This document shows positions 55,491-64,000 of a stretch of 64,000 nucleotides of DNA, one piece after another; the first letter of the stretch is position 1, and each line of letters starts with the position of its first letter. Origin of the DNA: Stropharia rugosoannulata (Eukaryota; Basidiomycota; Agaricomycetes; Agaricales; Strophariaceae). The stretch covers positions 1,736,001-1,800,000 of the forward strand of contig JANCIK010000001.1 in the NCBI GenBank assembly GCA_028532985.1, given 5' to 3'. The position numbers and the translations under genes are program-made. Under the pieces are notes generated by a model. That model saw only the letters and a list, made by a program, of their open reading frames with translations, was not told where the DNA came from and made no database searches.

Positions 55491-58400
55491 ATGATGCCTC
55501 AGGAATTTTCTTGTATTCCTGCGTGCGGGAAGTCTTTTCCTAAGTTCGGTTCATTATCCAAACACAGACGCTCTTGCGCCCATGTGCTGGCCAGTCGCAG
55601 TCAGTCTCTATTGTCGCAACATTCGAGAATTGAACTTGCTGCGACTGGAGATCTTCCACGCAGGCGGTACAATGTTCGTTTCTTCAGACTGATTTGACTT
55701 TTGCATACTGACACAAGTCAACCTCAGTTTCTACTCAGCGATGGGCGCAGTCAGAAGTCACTTATGGAAAACTGTGCGACATCCCCTTCATCTTTAACTG
55801 CTGTAACTTCAAGTACTGCTGTTGGATGTTTGCGAACTATTCAAGAGTCATCATCCTCACTGGAAAAGTCCATGATGTCCGAAGAAAATGCGGAAAGTTC
55901 ACCATTGCCCTCACCCGTACCCGGCCAAACCGACCGTGCAGGGCGCAGCTATCGACATCCTGCAAGATTTATGGACGCTCCGCCTGAACCACTAGCTCCA
56001 GCCAGTCAAGCAGATACTGAAACGCGCAACGCCACTCGAAGGGTTTTGTTGGTTGTGCGCAATCAACTGGTTACAACAGCAAATAGTTATGGTCTTTTTA
56101 GAGCCTATGAATGGCGACCAACCCATGACCCCAGCGGCCAGTTGTCTTTGGAAGACTTGGCGAGCACACTTGGCGCATCTGGCTTGGACAGTACTTCCAT
56201 CGGCAGCTCTGAGCCTCGCCCATCTCATTGGCCCTTCGCCAACATTACCATCTGGCGAACCTTGTCCTGGATGAACAATGGCGCTACAACAAAATCAGAA
56301 GGGGAAGTGACGTCTTTTGTGAAGAACGTCATTCAACAACCTGACTTCGACGTGCACCATTTCGAAAACTTTGATGCACGCCGGAAAACCAACGCTTTGA
56401 CAACGCTTATCGCTGGTGCGGACTCTTCTATTAAGAGCCAATTCAAGACGTCATCTGTAGATATTCTGGTGCCATCAGGCAGGCGTGCAGTTCCACCTCA
56501 AACATTCAGCGTGCCAGGTCTTCTTCATCGCAGCCTCACAGCAGTGGTTGTTGAGGCTTTTCAGGACCGTCTTTCCCACATGCTGCATTACTCCCCGTTC
56601 AAATTACTCCACCGAACAATATTACTGATGAAGTTCAGCGCGTTTATGGAGAACTGTTCACCTCAGACGCATTTATTACTGAATATGAAGAGCTGCAGAA
56701 ACATGGAAAGCTGCCTGCAGAGGCTAAAGACTGTAAGCTCGAGAAGGCAGTCGCGGCATTGATGATCTCATCAGACGGGACACATCTGACAAATTTTGGA
56801 ACCGCTAAAGCCTGGCCCATCTACCTGATGTTAGGAAATCTTTCCAAATATGTTCGTTGCAAACCCAAATCAGGCGCTATGTATCATTTGGCATACATAC
56901 CTTCGGTAAGGTTATAATCCTTTCCTTCTTTTGATCTTGATGTTTATTACTACCATAGCTTCCTGACTCATTCAACGACATGGCTTCTAAATTTCATTCC
57001 AAATGGAGAACTCAAAAGGATGAAATACTGACGCATTGTCGCAGGGAACTGATGCACGCAGTTTGGAAAAGACTCCTCGATGCAGAATTCATGCATGGAT
57101 ATCACTACGGAATAGCAGTAAGGTGTGGTGATGGACTGGAGAGAAGAATATACCCACGTTTTTTTACATACTCTGCTGACTACCCGGAAAAGTGAGTTGC
57201 CACTCCTAACTGCAGCCAAATAATAGCATTCTTACTCAAGGTCAATGGAAGAGTTCTGCTTGCAACCATTCGCCCTAAGGGTCTATGTCCTTGTCCAAGA
57301 TGCCTTGTACCCAAGTCTCACATGGACCGCTTGGGACTAAAAAGAGATATCAAGGCGAGGTTAACCCAATTTAGAAAATATGCCGCGTCAAATGTTAAAG
57401 CTGCGCGCGAATCCATATACACGCTGGGCCTCGGAATTCGTAGTCAGGCAGTAGAGAATATATTAAAGAGTTTCTCTGGTGTTCCTACTATCGTAAGTCG
57501 TTTCTATAGTCTACATGCATCATCTCACGGGTTCATTTTAGAACGCCTTTGCAGATACTTTAGGTGGCGATTACAATCCATCGGAGATGCTTGTGCCAGA
57601 TCTTTTACATGAATTTGAACTTGGCGTTTGGAAGACACTGTTTACACATCTTATACGCCTTCTTCATGCTTCAGGCAGAGGCGTGGATGATCGTGTCATC
57701 AAGCTTGATAGCAGGTGGGTCAATGCATAAATTACAATGCCTTTATCTAATGCCTCCCGATATATGACAGGTTTAGGATCATTGATCCCTTTGGGCGTGA
57801 TACAATTAGAAAATTCTCGGACAATGTCTCTGATATGAAAAGACTTGCAGCCAGAGATTTCGAGGATATCTTACAGGTCAGAAATCCACTTATTTTGAAA
57901 TACAGAAAGGCTGAGCCCCGCCAATAGTGTGCCATTCCAGTATTTGAAGGCCTTCTTGATTCGCCTCATAATGGCCGTTTGATGAAATTACTGTATCGCA
58001 CAGCGGAGCTGCATTGTTTCCTTAAGCTCCGCTTGCATACGGAAGAAACCCTTAAGCAAACTGAACACCAGATTTCTGAATTCGGGAAACTTATGCGGCA
58101 GTTCCGCAATACAACATGTAAGGAGTTGGAGACCGTGGAGCTGCCAAAGGAGAAAAAAGCTCGCATCCGTCGGGAGGAAGCCAACCTGAATGCAGAGGAT
58201 GCACATCCAGCGACAAATCCGAAAACGGTCGCCGGTAAAACAAAGAGGCTCAACATATCTACAACCAAATTTCACGCGCTTGGAGACTATGTTCACCACA
58301 TACGCAAGTACGGCACAACTGACTCGTATACAACACAACTTGTTAGTGCATTCCACCGCTGTTGATATGAATTGCTCATAACATAATGGTGCTTAGGGCG

Positions 58401-59587
58401 AAGCTGCTCACGCCCCTGTCAAAAAGGCCTACTCTATGACAAATAAACGAAATGCGCTAAAGCAGATGAGCCACAAGCATATGCGGCAGCGAATGCTCAA
58501 AGGCCAGGAGTCGGAAGAGTATGAAGAAGCCAGCAAGCCGGAACACTTATCTAAGCACCATGTAATCTCACATGCGCGACATAATCCCCTAAACATCTTT
58601 GCGTTTGTTCAAGATGGCGATCCAGCAAAAAGGTCTTCTATTCTATCCATTTGTTTTGAACGCCCATCTCAATTTTGTCTCTACAGAACTTTATCCCAAA
58701 ATTACAAGATCATTTACTTGGACGAATGCTCAACCTTGACTTTGATGGCGATGAACCCGACGTATTCAGCCACGAAGATCGGAACACGATACGCTTGAGG
58801 AATTCAACAATATATAGCCATTGCACTGCAAGAATTAATTACACAACATACGATATACGACGTGATTTCGACACCATCAATCCCAAGACCCGCCCTTACA
58901 TAATGATGGCTCGCCCATTTGCGGATTCTGAATCGGACGGCCATGCGTTTTGGTATGCTCAAGTCTTGGGCATATTTCATACCGACGTTCAACACATCGG
59001 GGATAGGTCTACTACAGGATTTACATGGCAGCACATGGAATTTTTGTGGGTGAGATGGCTTGGTGCGGAACCAGAGGCATCTTATGGTCGAGGAATTGCC
59101 AAACTTCCCATGATTGGTTATGTACCTGAAGACGATGATATGGCATTTGGTTTCCTGGATCCTAATCTTGTTATTAGAGGCTGCCACCTGATACCTGCTT
59201 TCAACCATGGACGCACAAACGCACTTTTAAGCACGGGACAGTCAACAGCAGCTCGACCAGGGGGAGGAACGTCAGACTGGGCGAACTACTATGTAGGAAT
59301 GTAAGTATAATTAGCATGTTTGCAGAGTCATCATACTAATAGCAGCTTCAAGCTTTGTTGACCGCGACATGTTTATGCGCTATTCTGGCCTGGGTATTGG
59401 TCACTGCGAAAAGACATCCGCCAGACTTGAAAACTCGGAAAACATTGACCTCTCTTCCACCTTCAATTCTGATTCTGATAGTAATAGTGAAGAATACAGG
59501 TCTATGGACGAGGACGAGTCGGAGGCTGCTGAAACAGACCAAGAAGAAGTTGATGACTCATCCGATGCAGGATATGATGACCTATAA
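55491..59587 (+). mobile_element. Plavaka-type DNA transposase (CACTA-like), frameshifted
   Basis: The coding region starts MMPQEFSCIPACGKSF at 55491. An N-terminal C2HC zinc finger is C-x3-C-x12-H-x4-C. A 54-nt intron ends at about 55730. Then come NITIWRTLSWMNNGATTKSE, GLLHRSLTAVVVEAFQDRLS and SSDGTHLTNFGTAKAWPIYL with the first catalytic-type Asp. Next are MLGNLSKYVRCKPKSG, IPSLPDSFNDMASKFHSKW, GLCPCPRCLVPKS, VPDLLHEFELGVWKTLF, AIPVFEGLLDSPHNGRL and QLGEAAHAPVKKAY. It ends in an acidic tail with TAA at 59585-59587. There are about seven GT-AG introns of 45-60 nt. Two frame breaks interrupt it: near 56610 (HYSPFKLL to PPNNITDEVQRVYG) and near 58632 at an A5 run next to a splice donor. The protein would catalyse cut-and-paste transposition. 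This copy looks inactive unless the breaks are assembly errors. Confidence 0.85.
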
Positions 59588-62500
59588 GCTTTCCAGTTTT
59601 CCAAGCTGTTTGCGCCGCCGCCATGAACTCATCTGCAAGATACTTCGAAGTAGCGCAATTGCTCATCAGAGGTGCATATATGGCAGGCCATCTTCAACGA
59701 GGTCAGGGTCAAGACCAGTGACCCCGTACTACGAATGGATTTCACTCGAAGCCGGCGTCCGTTCACGAGTCAATCTTAGTTGCACGCGCAAGTGCTGATA
59801 ATGATCACCTGCCACGCTGGCGCTTGCGGCGATGACCTCGATGGATGTAATAATCGCTGTTCAGAGGACAACGTCCGGCTCGCGTTAAATGTTGTGGAAT
59901 GGCGGCACACGGTGATACGACCATGTAGTGGTACCCTCACGAGAAGCCCGCGGCGCCGACGCACGCTGTAAAGACGAGTCGCCGAAGCACCATGTAAATT
60001 ACCATCAACGCTACGCTATTCAAACTGAACTAACTGCGTTATGTCCCAGAACTTATACGCGCGTGGGCAGATACTGCCATGTCCAAACACACCAGCGAAT
60101 GCACAGACAATCTAGGCTCCTTGTAAGCCGGCGTTGCCACTATGGAGGACCCAACGGGCCATGTTTTGTCCTCGGCTTGCATGCATGCGCAAATCGCTAT
60201 TTCTTCTGAGTGCTCCTCACTCCAGCCAATGAACCGCGTACGGGACAGCGAGAAGATGTATTAACAGAAGCGTCTCTGACCAGGCTGCTAGAGCTGGCAT
60301 TATTGGTGCACAATGCATATCGGAAACTAACGCAAAGAGACGTAAAAACCAGAGTGTGCTACTGGGCCACACACTTTGAAGAAAGCGCAACCCACCAAGA
60401 AATACCTGGTAAGTTAGTGCACTTTTGGATGGCCGCGCGTGCACCAAATGGAATTGTCGCCCACATATAATTTGATCAGTCCATATGGGAAACGCTTTGC
60501 TTCTGGGCGGTGCAGTTGCATACGGTTACGCACGAGTGACGACATGGACTGATGTGGGCCACTATGCAGCGTGAAAAATATGCATCATGTAAACCACGCG
60601 CCCTGACTGTTAAGGTCCCATACTCTCGTTCTTCAGGAGGCAAAGCTGGGCAGTAGATCGGAGTGACAGTTGTCCTCGTAATCACTGTACCCACCCCTTC
60701 CCAGCTCCCTGCCTCGACGCTGGGAGTCTCTATCCCCCCTCCTCTCCTTTGTATATTATATGGGCAAACAACCATCTGCGTGTTTCCCTTCTCCAGACAA
60801 GTCCACTTTCGACGAGAAGGATGAATATATGTGTAACCAACCCACTTGACGGGCTGGCTGTCATCACCCATCTATCAAGCACTGAGTCTCTGACGCTCGG
60901 TTTGTGCTGGGAAACTGCAACGCCCACCAATCCAGGTGCAGATTGCGCGCACGGTTCTAGTGCAACATTCACGGCGTCCTGAAGACCAGCATGTCGAAGA
61001 TCAAGGAGAAGCAAATCTTCGACCATAACATCGACTTCAAGATTAGACCTATAATAAATCAGGGAGCAGTGGGCGGTGCTGGCGACTTTTTAAACGTGCA
61101 TGTCAAGCGCCGCATTCTGTATTAGACGGCCGGAGAGTAGAGATTTGCTTCTGATGGGGTCGGGACGTGCCATTCTTCGCCTCACTGTCTACCTCTGCAT
61201 GGATCACCAGGGTCTCGCCAGCTTACTGCCTGGAATATGATGGTACTTTCTTACAGGAATTTATCACGTGCTTCAAAATTTGTGGTCACCAGAACGAGAG
61301 ATCGAAGCAGAAATTTGCCCCATGGCACAAATGAACCATGCATGGCATACTCGTACCACCGCCACCAAGTGAAGCCGCTTCGCACGCGACGAGGATTGAA
61401 AGTGGCACCTATGAATTCCGCCCTACAATTCAATGCATCTCTGTTGAGGCATATGTTTATGCGAGCGACAAACGCCCACCGGTTATTACCGTTGTGTTCG
61501 TGCGCTAACCCATCAGGCGCATCCAGTCAAGTATACCCAAGGCCGTCAATTTACGTGAGTACATATATGCGATGCTATCGAATGCTACAGCTCAGTTTTA
61601 CGCCATACAGAGCTGTCCATCATTTGATTTTAACGCGATGTAGTTGAAGTACGTGCCAGAGAGCTTCGCGCAGCCGTGCAAACGCGTCGCAGCGCATATA
61701 TGGGCCTCCAAATGCGCATTTTCCCTCAATTCAGATTGTCTCTGCGGGTGGTATCACCCACGGACCTACGCATTATCGCCCACGGAGCCTATTCATCCCC
61801 CTTGGCTCGGGAGATTTAGAACTGCCGCCAACGTGGGATGCGCTTCCCTGCGCCGGCAGTGCGCCACGGGCACACGGCTGGTCGCGGCCTCGACCGTCTG
61901 TAGCGACATGAAACAAGCGTCCCCCATTCACATGCCTGTCGTCACCTTTAGTGGGCGCACTATTACTTTCACGCTCACCGCTTTCTGAATTAATTTGATT
62001 CGTGGCTGGGCTTGTCTGCGCGCGCGTACACAATCAGCAACATTCTAACTACGACATTACGGCGCAAGACAAGATCGATCGTGACTCGACTTCTCATCTG
62101 GGCACGGAGATGGGATCTTAGCGGAGACCTACATAATATAAGTCAGGCACGTAGCGATCTACGCCATCGCCATCCTTTCAGCTGTCAGACCCCGCTGAGA
62201 CAAATCATGCGGCGCTCGATTCCGATGCAGAGGTATATAACGGTGCGGGCGTTGATATCATGCTCATGCCGGAGATATTACACCTGCTCAGCACCAGAAA
62301 ACGCGCGCTGGGCAATATGTTGGTGCATGTCTGATCTGGTAAATGCGCAACATCACTGGAAACGACTCGGATAACATTACTACCCGTCGATTTTGCGCGT
62401 TTGTGTGCGCGTTCCTGGGTCCAGTCCAAGCAGATGGTCTGGCTAACGACACAGGAGATAGCGTTACCTCATAACATATACATCTTCAGCGGGAAATACA

Positions 62501-64000
62501 AGTTTGAGCAGGTCGTTGTCGGTTCATTCGATCATGCATTTGCAGAGGTTGACTATGCAGGCAGCCAACGAACCAGAAGCAGTTCACCGTAGCGACATGC
62601 TTTGTTTAGGCGCCGACTAGCTTATTTTATTCACCATGGAAATAGATTATCTCTGCAAAACCCATCAAACACAGACTGCGTCTAGGCACTTGCGGATCTC
62701 CTCGCTTCATAAGCATCCCAATTTTGGGCTTCACGTATAGCCAGTCATCTTCTGTCAGGGCAGAATGTTGGCGTACTATCGGGACGAGTAGGCACGCGTA
62801 AGCCTTGAGAACATAACGGGGCTAATCGAGGTACGTACCCGTCATCAATATAAGGAAGCAAAAGTTCAACTTATCTTCATAGCAAAATAACGTACAACCC
62901 AGAGCGCCTATTTCTTCAGCTGCGCATGTACCTACATCACCGACGGCCAACGCACAGCGTACGCCGCGAGGGCAGACCTTATATAAGGAGCTGCTATGTC
63001 TGCTCTTGATGACGCCATGTCACAGATAAAGGGTGTCTTAGTCGGGATGCATGCGCATGAACTTCCCAAAGAGACTCCACCGAGCAACGCTCCCAAGTCA
63101 AGAGAACCGAGTACTACGCCCTGCTTATGTTGCACGTCTACCGTCGTTGTTGTCACATTGCAAATGCACCACTCAAATGCATCCTGGACTAGATCAACCG
63201 CGAGTCTCAGCGCTAAGGGATCCCCAGCTCGGCCGCCAAATCCGGCACATCTCAATGATTTTGTCGCAATCATCCAACAAATCTGGTTTACATTTGGCCA
63301 ACTCGTTGAAAGACATCACAGATGATCTTACTACGTTGCCATGCACTCTACGGGATTTAAAATCTGAAGATGGCGAAACACCTTCACCGACCCTCACGGA
63401 TCTCCACCCGCGGTGTAACCGGGGCCTTCAAGACGGTACCGACGTTCTCGTCGACCTCAAGTCAAGTCAACCTCCTCGGGCCGCGTTCTCCCCTCCGTCA
63501 ACGCAAGTGCCCGTCGCTCGTCCTAAAACTGCTCCTTATGGATACTCATTAATTAACCCAGAACATATGTGGCCCGCTCATATCCCCATATGGATTGCCT
63601 ATGATTAGCCACTCCCCTGGTCTTGTTATGTATGATCTTGGAGTGACAAGTCCTATCCCTAGCCGCGTGCCAGTGAATGGGCATACATCATCGTACAGTC
63701 AGGATTACGACGCAGTGAGGTACATAACATGCGCTGCTAATTTCCAGCCCGTTCTACATTTTTTGTAATATATTGGCATGAAGATCACTCTTCACAACCA
63801 TTCCCAGCCGGTATTTTCATCATATCTCTGGCATTAGGTCAATGTCGAATATCGACGCGTCGTATGGGAAGATGTCTCGACCGGGAAGACTGGATATCGC
63901 CGCTCGATGTTCACCCGACGTTTGCGTCCCCACCCGCCGCTTACATCCTTACAACTGCTCAACCAGCTCGTTCGCCTCGCTTCGTGTCGCAGAACGGCTT
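59588..64000. other. 4.4 kb right end without a supported gene
   Basis: Many ORFs of 60-185 codons on both strands, the longest at 63051-63608, but none shows a motif, splice context or consistent coding composition. No terminal inverted repeat of the transposon was found by eye. A gene may enter from the right edge, since the last ~120 bases are C-rich. Confidence 0.4.

Noticed and set aside
59588..60500. Search for the right terminal inverted repeat of the Plavaka element
   Set aside because: No convincing inverted match with the region left of 55.4 kb was found by eye, so element borders are left open.
63051..63608. 185-codon plus-strand ORF near the right end
   Set aside because: No motif, no splice context and a second overlapping ORF of similar quality. 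Not enough to call a gene.

Overview
This 64 kb window reads as nuclear DNA of a mushroom-forming basidiomycete (Agaricomycetes). The reasons are many short GT-AG introns of about 50-60 nt, a Wee1 kinase, a fungal-type homeodomain factor, a Plavaka-type transposase, a DUF6698 protein and several protein families that I know only from Agaricomycetes. No prokaryotic features were seen. All exon models were spliced by eye; where exon lengths are given they sum to a multiple of three.

Left half (1-29.9 kb): mostly single-copy-looking genes. In order they are the 3' end of a charged nuclear-type protein (+), a SAP/degenerate-ankyrin protein (-), an unidentified 141-aa protein (-), a coiled-coil protein (-), a D-2-hydroxyacid dehydrogenase (-), a LARGE-type GT49 glycosyltransferase (-), a Wee1-like mitotic inhibitor kinase (+), a homeodomain transcription factor (+), a long gene-poor stretch, a molybdopterin-binding (MoCF/FLAD1-like) protein (-), and a large acidic coiled-coil protein (+). 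The C-terminal half of that last protein is related to the coiled-coil protein at 3.7-4.8 kb.

Right half (30-64 kb): an accessory, AT-richer and repeat-rich region. It holds copies of two large Agaricomycete-restricted families, both with frame breaks (32.0-35.0 and 45.5-48.1 kb). It also holds an intact DUF6698 gene, two intact multi-exon genes that I cannot assign (40.6-41.7 and 43.1-44.9 kb), a cysteine-rich zinc-finger protein, and a broken gene whose C-terminus resembles a double-stranded beta-helix dioxygenase fold. Beyond these lie a very regular higher-order tandem repeat (52.26-54.31 kb), the 3' end of another lineage-restricted gene, and a Plavaka transposase with two apparent frameshifts (55.5-59.6 kb). 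The last 4.4 kb carries no gene I can support.

The left half encodes cell-cycle, transcription, glycosylation and metabolic functions with no evident operon-like link. The right half looks like a transposon-associated island where decayed and intact lineage-specific genes lie side by side.
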